The notes under the pieces are model-generated. The model ran no database searches and was not told the DNA's origin. It was given only the letters and a program-made list of their open reading frames with translations. Position numbers and translations under genes: made by a program. From Crambe crambe (Eukaryota > Porifera > Demospongiae > Poecilosclerida > Crambeidae), in the NCBI GenBank assembly GCA_963924555.1, contig OZ004581.1:5371338-5435337 (forward strand): 64,000 bases of DNA, written 5' to 3'. Below are positions 52,740 to 63,284 of this stretch, piece by piece (position 1 is the stretch's first letter; each line of letters opens with the position of its first letter).

Positions 52740-53399
52740 AAAAACAGAATTCAATGATACAGCCGCATAGCCAGTTAGCCAGCTAGATGCCTCTATAGCT
52801 AGTTGCAATTTATCCTCATGAGACATAAGAGAATAGCTGCTATGTGGCAACAAGTTTCACCTATGACCTTCCAGCCTCAGTCCCTAGCACTTACAGTAAG
52901 TAAGGAGCTAAATGTCTTCTTTTATAGACTAGCATTTCACTAGGTTTCAAACAGGAAAACCTGCCTAAACTTTAAAAACCACATACATCAGAACTTACTA
53001 GGAGCTATAAAAGAAAGAGTATGTATGGTGCTTTATACAGACTTGACACTTTCTTGGACTAAGTGTGGATACTAGCTATATCCCAGTCCACCTGTGTACA
53101 GATTTATATAATTATTCAATTAGAAACGTAGCAATTTCAATGTGTCCATGGTTACTTGCTATCATTAATGCTGACACACCACTAGATCAATAAATCATTG
53201 ATAATGCTGCAACTTTTTCAATATTAATTTACCCTCAAATATTCAGACCATTCTTCCCTTATTTGAATGTTGGTGACTCTGTCTGAGCATCGATAATTGG
53301 GTACAGATCACCCAGTGGCCAACACTTTGCATTCATACCTGTCTTTGGATTGTGCTTTTATCACAATAACTCCCATTGGTAGGCCATTATATACTTCTT
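52740..53399. other. Spacer, nothing recognised
   Basis: No Death-domain second half and no other exon was recognised. Confidence 0.4.
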
Positions 53400-53770
53400 T
53401 TCATTTTCATAAGCTTGAAACTTTCCATTTCACCTCCAATAGCTTCATATTCTGCATCCTTGAATTTTTTCCTTCTTCACTATAGCTATACTGCTTACAT
53501 AAAAGAAATAAGCAAGCCACAATGAGCTTTTGAAGAGCAATTCCTGGATACTTTGAATGTATCATTCCAATAAATTGTCTGCTAACGTGTTTTCCTAAGG
53601 TCTAGACTGATGTCAATATGTTCACCTCAAGGAAGAATATCAGAGCAACACCTTTTATGATTTTCAAATGAAGATGGAGCAACCTTGTAAAGTTACTCCC
53701 TATGTATAGCTATGTCATACATGAGCACCACAATAATGGTATGATGATAACACCAACAAGGTATTATTTT
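53400..53770 (-). pseudogene. Eroded MTAN-domain relic
   Basis: On the complement, VGVIIIPLL-like, ENHKRCCSDILP and AIGGEMESFKL pieces match, in order, IIAVGVCYS, REKHGLGDVLIS and AIGGEMEGCELL of the MTAN gene at 14-15 kb. Nucleotide words such as CCATTTC.CCTCCAATAGCTT are shared. Heavy frameshifting. Confidence 0.5.
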
Positions 53771-54112
53771 GAGCATGCATCACACAGAATGCTTGCATTG
53801 TGAAGTGCAAAAATGACACCTAAGTTAGTGGTATAATTATGTAGCTAGCAACAGTGTCACACACCATTGATGCTCCTATGACTTTATGATGACCATAAGT
53901 ATGTTGGTGTTAAATTTATTGAGGCTTTTCAGATTTCATAGTGAGCACTTCCTACTATTTTTTTTTTTTTTTTTTTTTGCTTGGTCCTTACGACTTCCAT
54001 AATTTAATATTGATAACCCTTACCCACTGAACACACATGGAGTGCCAGCAACAATTACTACCCACACCAAAATGGTTACAGTTCTTTTACAAGGAATATA
54101 GCTACTATAGTT

Positions 54113-54539
54113 TTAAAAAATAGTTTTTCTACTGAGTTTTTCATAGAGGCTATTGTCAAGACCTTGCACAGATTCAGCAAGCATCTTCCAACTTGGCTTC
54201 CCAAATCGCTCATAATTGTACTCCAATTCCAACCATTGCTTCAATGCTTCAGAAAGACATCCCACAACATCACCTGGATAATTGCGTTTAATGATACCTA
54301 TGTTATCAACACCGAGACACAGTTTGCCAGCAAATAGTTCCCACTTAGAAGCCAGTGACTTTACTTTATTGAGTATGTCTTGATGATCATCTTTGTCTAA
54401 ATGAAAATGAAAGAATATGAATATCATACCACAATCATGTGAATCTAGTCAGCTTATTACCTAGTTCTGCTCTTTCTTCATCAACACTGGCAACTTTAGC
54501 ATTTCCATAGATGATAAATACACATAGAGCATAAAGCAT
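54113..54539 (-). CDS. Small Death-domain protein, two exons
   Basis: Exon 54539-54461 starts ATG and encodes MLYALCVFIIYGNAKVASVD followed by EERAEL. The donor is TAG/GTAATA, the intron is 64 nt with acceptor TTTTCATTTAG, and exon 54396-54113 continues in phase 1 with DKDDHQDILNKVKSLASKWE and a full Death domain (LGVDNIGIIKRNYPG, ALKQWLELEYNYERFGKPSW, MLAESVQGLDNSLYEKL) to a stop. The total is about 121 residues. The first 15 residues are hydrophobic like a signal peptide, which would be odd for a Death domain. Alternatively the 5' piece is part of an internal exon and the true gene starts further upstream, perhaps with the MTAN exons at 56.8-57.4 kb, whose donors are also phase 1. Confidence 0.6.
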
Positions 54540-54947
54540 CCTTATGAAATCAATATTTCCTATGAATATGGCTGCAGGTAGTTAGGTACCATAGTTCTGT
54601 ACTTGAAACTTTGAATACATTGATTATTATTGTTCTGTTAATAGTATTGAAGAAGCTCCAGAGGGAGTAGTAGCTTTCTGACCTGGAGTGCTAATACATT
54701 GGCAGGGTTTCAACAATTTTTTTTTTTTGGGGGGGGGGGGGCCCTCCCCCCACCCCAGTAGATGAAACCTTGATTGGAATACTGTGGAAAGTAGATCATG
54801 GCAGTTTGATGGCAGAATACGTACTACGTAGGTTTGCTGTTATCGACAACAACACCATGACTATTTTATCTTGCATGTATAGCTACCTTGAATGGATTTG
54901 ATGGAGCTTTAGGGATGATCACATTGAGGACAGCTTCACTTACCTGC

Positions 54948-55205
54948 TTGCCATACGTATTTCTGAAACAGTAAGCTCCCTAGTCCTGAAACTTGGTCTG
55001 CACGTTGTAGTAGGCTCTAGTAGGCTGGATAGCTAATCATTCACAGTACTTTTGTTAGGTCTAAGTGGGGGAACTAGAATTTCACTTTTGTATCATCCCT
55101 ACATATTTTTTCATTTCACGAAATATTTTTTCCCTTACTTGTTAGTCTATAGGCGGCGCGCGCGGCCGTCTGAGTCATCCCTACATAGAGAGTGCTACTG
55201 CACTC
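54948..55205. repeat. Second copy of the 12555-12775 dispersed repeat
   Basis: Same order of words as at 12.6 kb, with an insertion at about 55095-55142 (ATCCCTACATATTTTTTCAT to CCCTTACTTGTT) that looks like a single hairpin arm base of the 11.7-kb family. Confidence 0.85.
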
Positions 55206-55965
55206 TTTGAAATTGGGTACATGAATAACACCAGTAAAAAGCCTCGAAAAATTATATAAAAATTATGGTTAATGACAGTCTTATTATTGAAGAATACGAT
55301 AGTACTCTCTAAGTAGAGATGGCACTGATTGCCCCATTAAACTATTAATTTTTTTTTTCATAATTCCAGAATACTTCCTCAACTCCCAACTTGAAGACAA
55401 AGCAGTATCGTGGGGAGGAGACTGCATCCCTTAATGACAAACACCAAATTAGATGGCACCCACTTATTATCAAAATGTTACTTGAATTTGAAATTGCCTT
55501 CTAGTTTGGCATATCATGGCATGAGGAGCAGTGGATTTGTGATATTACCATCTGAACAAACCCTCTGGTTATTTTCAAAATAAGCCTGGATTTCAAGATG
55601 AAGTCAATCAATGATTACTTGGTAAAATTCCAAAGGATCTTCCTGACACTCAAAGATATGTTGCTATTTTAGTGGATGAGATGAAAGGACTAGTTTTCAA
55701 CAAACATACTGGTGTCTTACATTCACCTCTGATGACCTTTACCATACCTTTGTAAAAAGACTTTACTGCTGCAGAATTAGTTTTGGCGATCGAGTCTTCA
55801 ACTGCCAAACCACCAAGTTAAATACTCTGCCAATATTTCTTGCCATTATGGTACGACAGAAACATGATTCGGCTTGTGAAAATATGGCCACCTTACTCGT
55901 GAAATACGTAACTTGCCATATTCCACAAGTGTGATAAATGATTTATTCTATACTTAAAAATAAAT
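55206..55965. repeat. Segmental duplication block A, second copy
   Basis: Counterpart of 10276-11705. The P-like transposase fragment (about 55440-55720, plus strand) is better preserved in its later part: YVAILVDEMKGLVFNKHTG is readable near 55660-55716. The 11.7-kb hairpin is absent. Confidence 0.85.
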
Positions 55966-55967
55966 AT

Positions 55968-57384
55968 TTGTATCATTATAATTATGGTATTTATAGCTGA
56001 TAGGCTACTTCATAGATGTTAACTTGTAAGTGGCTAGGCAGCTGCATACAATAATACTCACAACAAAGCACTTAGATAAACCTAGTGCCTACTGACAAAA
56101 GTAGTAGAAATCAATCAGTGGCCTTGGAAATTATGATTGTGCACATGCTCAGTACAGCATGAGATAGCTACTGAGATATTTATGGGCAGTTATCTCATGC
56201 TTCGCCTATGGGAAGATACTATTGTAACTATTATAAGTATAGAATAAAAACATATATCACGGATTTCCATTCAACACACCTGATAGTGGCTCTCTTCACC
56301 AAATTAACCAAAATTACAAAGGTAGTCCAAATTAACCTTGCATTGCAGGAGGGGGTCCGACTATACCTGTTTACTAGAGATCTGAGCATTTGCAACTGAA
56401 GCTACCGTGTTAGCTTTCACAGCATCTTGCACAAAGGTAAGAAGAATGCAATCTGATTATGAGCACTTTCAGCTGAAGCTACCATGTGCCATGCGCATGG
56501 CTGGAGCTAGTTAGCTATAGAAAAGCTGGGCTTCCTCATCATCAGTCTGAAGTAGCCCGTGATTTTCACAGTGGCAGAGCAGGAGTTGAAAGAGGCCCAA
56601 TCACTTTTACTTACTTCAGCTCTCTGATTCTGCAGTAGCACCACAGAAGTTGCTTAGAGCTAAATACAATTATTTAAATGCTAAATTGTTTGCTAGCTGA
56701 GTCAGGAATATTGTTGTGCATGTAAACGTGTCGTCAGGTATCCAATACTCAAATACACAAGAGCAAAGCTAAATAAAATCTCCTTACCTAGGATTTCACC
56801 TAAACCTTCTGCAATACGAGTTCCTGTAAATTAATAATACTGGCATCAACTAAATTCAAATTTATCATAGTTGTGTTATACATGTACATATCACATGTCA
56901 TTCGTGGTTCTGACACCCACTCATGTAGATATGTACATGTCTTTTAGGCCCATAAGCTTTTGAAACCAACCTTTATATGCTTGAGAAGGTACAGATGTCG
57001 CAGAAGTTTCTTTCCCTATACCTTCAGCAAGCTCTATGCGGTGTTCTGTGTTAATAATACCATACATATTAAAAATTTGTGAGTTGGAAATATTAGTTGT
57101 GTGCGTCAGTTACGTAGTTAGCTATGTAGAAGGATATTTACTACAGTTCTATAACAACAATGATAATTCATGAATTGAAAATCATACCTCTGGGGAAGTT
57201 GGCTCCTTCTTTATTGATCATTTTTTCCACATAATTAAAAGCAGCCATGGCTGCAGTAAATTGCCATTTTTTATCCTTCTTTCCATCTGCATAATCAGCA
57301 ACTCCTTTAATTATGATTTTTTTTTTCTTTAGACTTTCTTGAATTTCCAGGAGTTCACAACCTTCCATTTCTCCTCCAATAGCT
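55968..57384. repeat. Segmental duplication block B, second copy
   Basis: Counterpart of 12780-14345. Identity is high enough that words of 20 bases or more are shared throughout. It stops abruptly inside the MTAN exon at 57384. Confidence 0.85.
56736..57384 (-). pseudogene. 5'-truncated MTAN gene copy
   Basis: The 3' part of the MTAN exon (IGGEMEGCELLEIQES to INKEGANFPRG, about 57384-57189, donor GAG/GTATGA) is followed by exon EHRIELAEGIGKETSATSVP (acceptor AACACAG) and exon GTRIAEGLGEIL (acceptor TTTACAG, donor TAG/GTAAGG). The domain's N-terminal two thirds is missing because the duplication breaks at 57384. As at 13650, reading past the last donor stays open to a TGA (about 56702). Confidence 0.75.
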
Positions 57385-57389
57385 CTGTG

Positions 57390-57931
57390 GTATTCATCCA
57401 CCCACTAATTAGAGTAATGAAGTGTGTAACAATGCCTCCGACCTGTGAACTTTAATTTCAGTATAAAGTGTCCCTGTGACTTTCAGTATTTTCAGCCACC
57501 TGATGTGTATAGTGAATTTGCCTAAATTTCAGTATTTAAAATTCTTCAGTTTTTTCAAATTCCAGTAAAAATACTGAAGAATCAGTATGGTTGGAGGCTC
57601 TGGTGTAATTTTATAGCCTAGCTGATTTAAGAAAGCCATAGCGAACCAAAATGGGTGTGATTTCTAAAATTATTTACCCTTCTTCTTTAAAGGATCAGCC
57701 CCTGATAATAAGCTGTTATCTTAGATACCTGCCACTCAGAGACTAGCATTCTCAAATGTATGGAATTATCCTTAATCACTTGAAAACTACAATGAATCAT
57801 AGGTCAGTGTCAACAACGTCAAGGTTAGTCTCGCAGGCCACACCCCTACTAACGTGATTAGGAAATTATATGTTCACTGAGCTGTGCTGTCATTCGTAGT
57901 CGCCTAGCTGTGTTGTCATGCTCTTAAAGAA
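57390..57931. other. Spacer, nothing recognised
   Basis: Contains TTCAGTATT words repeated at 57490-57570. No gene evidence. Confidence 0.4.
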
Positions 57932-58446
57932 TACCGTAATCGTATAAATTTTCGATGGGGTTTTATTTTCGTTTTTTTCGTAGTCTCGTAGTCGATCAGA
58001 ATCCTCGAAAATAATAAATGAAGTCTTAGTACTATGACGTCATATATGACGACGATGCGCGTGCGATGCGATATCGATAGCAGCTGGAAAAAAACCTGGA
58101 GCAGATAGTCCGTGAGACGAGAGTATCATGCTTCTTATACTGGGATCATGGCCGTTACCTGTCTCGCCTTCCGTAGCAGTCTAGATTTTAGTCTGGCGTC
58201 TCCAGCCCAGCTTTTCTTCTTTTGGGGGGACTATCTAGATTTCTCTGTAGTAGCCACGAATCACGAGAAGGTAGCCATCATGCATGTCACTCGGCCCCAG
58301 CAGCAGGTAATGATATAGCTATTATGCGCATGCATTATTTTCCATGTGCTTGCTACGAAAATTAGACCTGCGGAAATTTTTTATTATAGGAACAGCTCCG
58401 GAAATCACGAAATTTTAAACCTCCGAAAATTTATATGATTACGGTA
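57932..58446. mobile_element. MITE with TACCGTAATCGTATAAATTT ends
   Basis: TACCGTAATCGTATAAATTT at the left is mirrored by AAATTTATATGATTACGGTA at the right. It is 515 bp. The interior plus frame at 58112-58318 begins MRREYHASYTGIMAVTCL and shows no known domain. It is related by its ends to 2055-2452 and 41543-42157. Confidence 0.75.
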
Positions 58447-58500
58447 TGACCTAAGAGGAGGTAGTCTATATGTAGTCTACCTATATACCAGGTGACTATA

Positions 58501-58665
58501 GCCCCGTTTACATGGGGGTTCTAACCCAGATTTGACCCGGATTCGCTTCGTATGTGAACGGTGCCAACCTGGATTCCAATCCGGGTAGCCCAACCCACAT
58601 CAATTAGGTTGGTTGGAATCCAGATCGAATCTCAACCCGGGTTGGGCACGCGTGTAAACACGGCT
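58501..58665. mobile_element. Short TIR MITE (CCGTTTACA type)
   Basis: GCCCCGTTTACATG at the left and GTGTAAACACGGC at the right, with TA on both sides. The interior contains repeated AACCCGG/CCGGGTT words that can fold. Confidence 0.65.
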
Positions 58666-58930
58666 TATGAGAATAAGAAGACCTCAGAGTGACCAATCAG
58701 ATAACTGTATTCAAGCTAGCTATGTTCTATATTAATCTGTTACTTCCTACGTAACTCCTACCAAATCCGATAACTACCACAGATGTTCTAATGATTATAG
58801 CTGCATGATTGATTGCTTTATTTGTGTGTGTAGAAGATCAAGGAATGTCACTTGAAACTAACAAGAGAGAAAGAATATGTAAGTATCTTCATAATCTCCA
58901 GATGCATTTGGTCTCTCAGTTGTATGTAGA

Positions 58931-59375
58931 AAGTGAATGCAAAAAATTTCTTCGAAATAAAAATGTGAAGTAGGGATGCTATTATAACTGCAGCTTCATT
59001 ATGAAAACCAAGTACTGCAGCATCGAAGCAGTATGGCCCAAAAATCTAGCTGGAATATGTATTATAACTGCATGCAAGAGAGTGAACTTAGTGAAGTGAC
59101 CCTTACTCATCATCAAGTACAAGATACTATTCCTACTTCACTCCCATGATCAAGGGCCAAGGGAGTGAAGTAGGAATAGTATCTCGTACTTGATGATGGG
59201 TAAGGGTCACTTCACTAAGTTCACTCTCTTGCATGCAGTTATAATACATATTCCAGCTAGATTTTTGGGCCATACTGCTTCGATGCTGCAGTACTTGGTT
59301 TTCATAATGAAGCTGCAGTTATAATAGCATCCCTACTTCACATTTTTATTTCGAAGAAATTTTTTGCATTCACTT
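58931..59375. repeat. Hairpin, second copy of 20570-21013
   Basis: AAGTGAATGC...GCATTCACTT ends. Both arms match the 20.6-kb hairpin almost base for base. Here the outer AAGTGA is kept at both ends. Confidence 0.93.
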
Positions 59376-60398
59376 GTTTGCATTCTTTTTCTTTGTGATT
59401 ATGAAAATTGATAGACACTAAAGGCTTCCTTGATTGAACTAAATTTATTTAATGATCAGTATTTCATTCTGTTCAGGGAGGAGAGTTTGAAGGATGATCA
59501 TCTGCAGTGTAATGGAGTACTGAAAGGAGTGAACATTTTAAAAAGTGAACAGCATTAGCTAATTGTTACATATGTGATCACTGAAATAATTATTGAGATG
59601 GTACGTATGTCTTGCTTGAGGGAGGAGTATGGGGAGTTTATGCATTTGGTGTAGTGATCATAATAGTGGATGCCATCAAATGGCCACATCCTGTGCAGGT
59701 GTTATATGAGGAGAACTGCTATTAATTGCCCCACCCCTTTTATCGCGAAGATTTTTTTCATACGAGGCTGCAGCACATATAGCCCAGCTTGATTTTAGGC
59801 TATCCCTACTTAACCTTTTTTATTTGAAGAAATTTTTTACGCTCACTTGTTTCTATCCTTTTTCTTAGTGCTTGAAGTTGAATGAGGGAGGCTACAGTAT
59901 AGTACTATACAAAGCCAGCTCTACATAAACCTCTTTTGTAGGTACATACAGTGTCTCTGGTTGAAGAATTTGTTTAGCTATTTAAGTTTTGTTGATATAA
60001 AACTTTACAGCAACAGCAATGTAAATGACATGTACACGGCATGGTGAAGTGAGCTGACTACACTACAGCAAAGTACTGGCTATAATGCTACTATAGGATG
60101 AGCATCTGTACTGTAATTCAGCAAGGAGTGACTGGAACATCATCAGATAATAAATGAAGACCTTGGCTATAGCTAAACTTAAGCTTACGTGGCTCCGCCC
60201 ATAAGCCCCGCCCCCTTCAAAATGGCGTAGAAAGATTAGCAGTGTTCCGAGTGCTATCGAATAGTGAAGTAGAGCCTTAGTCAAAACTAATAGCAAAAGA
60301 TCAGCCTCTAGGTGCCGCTCTAACAGATGGCCAAAGCAGAATTTTGATGACTATAGCCAGTAAGTCGGTACGTCGATCTTATACATTATTATTATTAT
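59376..60398 (+). repeat. Composite unit 8, copy of unit 5
   Basis: Near-identical to 21014-22060, with GC boxes and CAAAATGGCGTAG at 60218-60230 and donor-like CCAGTAAGTCGG at about 60356. The terminal microsatellite is shorter. Confidence 0.88.
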
Positions 60399-60630
60399 AA
60401 AGAAAAAGAACGAAAGGTCAATTTTAGAACTCGTTTTTTTCTTATGTTAGCGAATGAATTTTTGGCTTTTGAACATTCTCCTCTCTTCTTTGTAGATATA
60501 ATAATTCACTGTAGCCTTCTGAGAACCTGTAGAGTAAGGGTAGAAGAGAAAGAAGAGTTTTTAGTTTATACTGTCCTATGGACTTTGACCTGCCATCCCT
60601 ACTTAGAGAGTGCTACCGCACTCTCTGATA
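60399..60630 (+). repeat. Single 230-bp satellite unit
   Basis: It closely matches the first unit of the 22-kb array, including the GGACTTTGACCTGCC variant. It ends in CTACCGCACTCTCTGA and is followed by unrelated sequence. Confidence 0.9.
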
Positions 60631-60869
60631 TGAAGCAGAACACTGCTTCCTGCTGGGAGATAATAAATTCTCAGATAGGAGGCTAACTAGAATAACAACT
60701 GACCCACATGGTGTAAATTTTGAGACATTGTCCATAAATAAATTTTGGCCACAAATATTTCCATTAAAGAGAGGTCAGCACCAGAGGACTCAGGTTAAGG
60801 TAGCATTCTCTGCATTTTGGCCAGCCCAATAATATATAATACTAATAATGGTCTGTCACGAAAAATTTG

Positions 60870-61105
60870 GACCGGGGAAAAAACTGGACCGGGGGTCCAG
60901 TTTTTTCCATGAAAAAAGTGGACCGCCTTTACCAAAAGTTATCCGGGCATATCAGCTTATACATAACTGAGCAGCGCTACCCACCAGACTGTAGTCAAGA
61001 CAAAAAGAGAGCTATTGGAGAGAAAGCAGCTATGTTCAATGTAAGAAAGGGAGTTCTTTTCATCAAGAAGAAAAAGAAGAGCGTGGTAAGACCTGATTTT
61101 TCATA
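60870..61105 (+). pseudogene. Integrase N-terminal linker fragment of a Ty3/Gypsy-type element
   Basis: After a palindromic GGACCGGGGGTCC patch, a frame reads YITEQRYPPDCSQDKKRA and KAAMFNVRKGVLFIKKKKK. This resembles the YL....YP.G.S..+KR.+R..A..F.+..G.L+ segment that precedes the zinc-binding domain in Gypsy integrases. The zinc domain itself is lost. Fragment only. Confidence 0.55.
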
Positions 61106-61399
61106 GGTGCTTATTATGCTTGTAGATAGCTAGCTAGCTTAGCTAGCTACGCATGAAGTTGAGTCTAGATGCAATCATGGTGATTCTACTTAATTATGGC
61201 CTTACTGGCTACCAGCATAGATACTATATATCTACTGCACAGTATAATTATGGTATCTGTACCAGATTTTTGGCCTCTGTAAAAGAAGCTCATGAAATTT
61301 GCCTGTAGCTGTAGCTAGCTATGTACCAAGTTACCCAGCTATTCTCTTCAAATAAATAATCAAATCAAATATCATTCTGATGACCTTGGGTTTTCCCTA

Positions 61400-62150
61400 T
61401 CCCTGACCAAAAGGCTGTATGGTTTAATAGTGGACATACTGATGCTGAGATCATGTGTGTGGTGTTCCAGAAAGTCTACTATCGGAGAAGGGACCCAATC
61501 AGCTATCCTACCTGATGACCGATGTATGCAGTCTTCTTGGAATTACGAAATTGAATACTACAGCATACCATCTTCAGTGTGATGGCCTCACCGAGAGGTT
61601 TAATCGTACTCTCGTACTCTAAAGACGCTGATATGCAAGCATGTTGATGTCTATGGGAAGCAGTGGGACAAGTATTTACATGGGATGCCTATGAGGCAAC
61701 AGGCGAGAAGCCATCTTACCTTCTTTATGGTAGCTATCCTATTGAAGCTGCATTTCTTCCTGCTAATGAGGTAGAAGGGGCTGACCTGACAGGCTACCGA
61801 TGCGACAGGAACTCACTGAGATACTCAGTCAATCCAGAAAACCCAGAAGCATTGCAAAAAGTACTATAATAAGGTGAACAAATGTTCTCCTATGCAGTTC
61901 AAGATTGGCGGTCTAGTGCTATTTCGATTTCCTCAGGAAGAATCTGGGAAGTTTCAGAAGTTATCTCGTCTGTGGCATGGACCCTATATATATTGAGTTT
62001 TTGAGGTGACTCCAACCGGCATTGCAGGAAAACGTGTCTACACTTCAAAAGATGATATTATTCATGTACTGAGTTACCCTAGTTATCTGACCATCCCTCT
62101 ACTATGGAAGAAAGTAAGCTCGGGGCAAGCTCTAACTGGAGGAGGGGGTG
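61400..62150 (+). pseudogene. Ty3/Gypsy-type integrase core and C-terminal fragment
   Basis: Frames near 61480-61600 give the core motif GITKLNTTAYHLQCDGLTE followed by RFNRTL, the conserved region containing the third catalytic acidic residue. Later ATGEKPSYLLYGSYP (about 61690) and PANEVEG follow, then a GPY-like end near 61975-62100. Stops and frameshifts break it. The GGAGGGGGTGTGTGACAGT at 62140-62158 could be the end of the coding region followed by a long terminal repeat start, but no matching second repeat was identified. Confidence 0.72.
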
Positions 62151-62158
62151 TGTGACAG

Positions 62159-62504
62159 TAACATTAATTATTACTTTTATCATTACTAACTGTTATGTAA
62201 TCATCATTGTGATTTCACTTATGACGTAATCTTGTATCACATGTTCACTCCTTGATTTGTGACCCTTGAGTAAAGTCTAATATCACTTGAGATGCTGCCT
62301 GGTGACATTACATGAATAATATATCTGATATAAAGTAGTCTTGTCCTACATGTAAATAATAACCAGATAGTCAACAAGTGAATTTTATATAGCATGCAGT
62401 TATATTCCTACATAGGTATCCTTTCAAGGAAAAAACAACTTGACAAACTTCAATAGACTTGATTAACTTATAATTATTGGGAGGAGGGTGGGTTAATCTT
62501 CAAA
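62159..62504. other. Spacer, possible LTR remnant
   Basis: Begins TGTGACAGTAAC after the integrase tail. No paired copy was found, so LTR status is unproven. No gene. Confidence 0.35.
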
Positions 62505-63140
62505 GCCAGGTCCACTGGACCTGCCTAAATTTCAGCAGCGAAACTGGACCAGGTCCACTGTTTTCCCCTGCCAAAAATGGACCTGCCTGGATTTCAACAG
62601 CGAAACTGGACCAGGTCCACTGTTTTCCCCTGCCAAAAATGGACCTGCCTGGATTTCAACAGCGAAACTGGACCGGGTCCACTTTTTTCCCCTGCCAAAA
62701 ATGGACCTGCCTGGATTTCAACAGCGAAACTGGACCGGGTCCACTGTTTTCCCCTGCCAAAAATGGACCTGCCTGGATTTCAACAGCGAAACTGGACCGG
62801 GTCCACTTTTTTCCCCTGCCAAAAATGGACCTGCCTGGATTTCGACAGCGAAACTGGACCGGGTCCACTTTTTTCCCCTGCCAAAAATGGACCTGCCTGG
62901 ATTTCGACAGCGAAACTGGACCGGGTCCACTTTTTTCCCCTGCCAAAAATGGACCTGCCTGGATTTCGACAGCGAAACTGGATCGGGTCCACTTTTTTCC
63001 CCTGCCAAAAATGGACCTGCCTGGATTTCGACAGCGAAACTGGACCGGGTCCACTTTTTTCCCCTGCCAAAATTGGACCGGCCTGGATTTCGGCAGGAAA
63101 ATGGACCGGGTCCACTTTTTTCCCCTGCCAAAAATGGACC
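62505..63140. repeat. 60-bp minisatellite, about 10 units
   Basis: The unit contains GGACCGGGTCCACTTTTTTC, CCCTGCCAAAAATGG and ACCTGCCTGGATTTC. Early units carry GGACCAGGTCC, later ones GGACCGGGTCC, and CAACAGCG gives way to CGACAGCG along the array, a polarity in variants. Because 60 is divisible by 3, five of the frames stay open over hundreds of bases; none of these is a gene. Confidence 0.95.
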
Positions 63141-63284
63141 GGTGTCGCAGCGAAAATGTTCCCACGCGCGATTGTTCCTCAGGAACAAAAATGCTAGCGT
63201 AGGAGTTCCACCCGGAACAATTACGCATGCGCGAAAATGTTCCGCTGCCGCATGTATGTTCCTGCATTTTCCTGCCAGAACAAT

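Noticed and set aside
60853-62158. TGTCAC...GTGACA ends suggesting a complete Ginger-type element
   Set aside because: The flanking bases are not duplicated (GGTC against GTAA) and only 6 bases match, so this may be chance.
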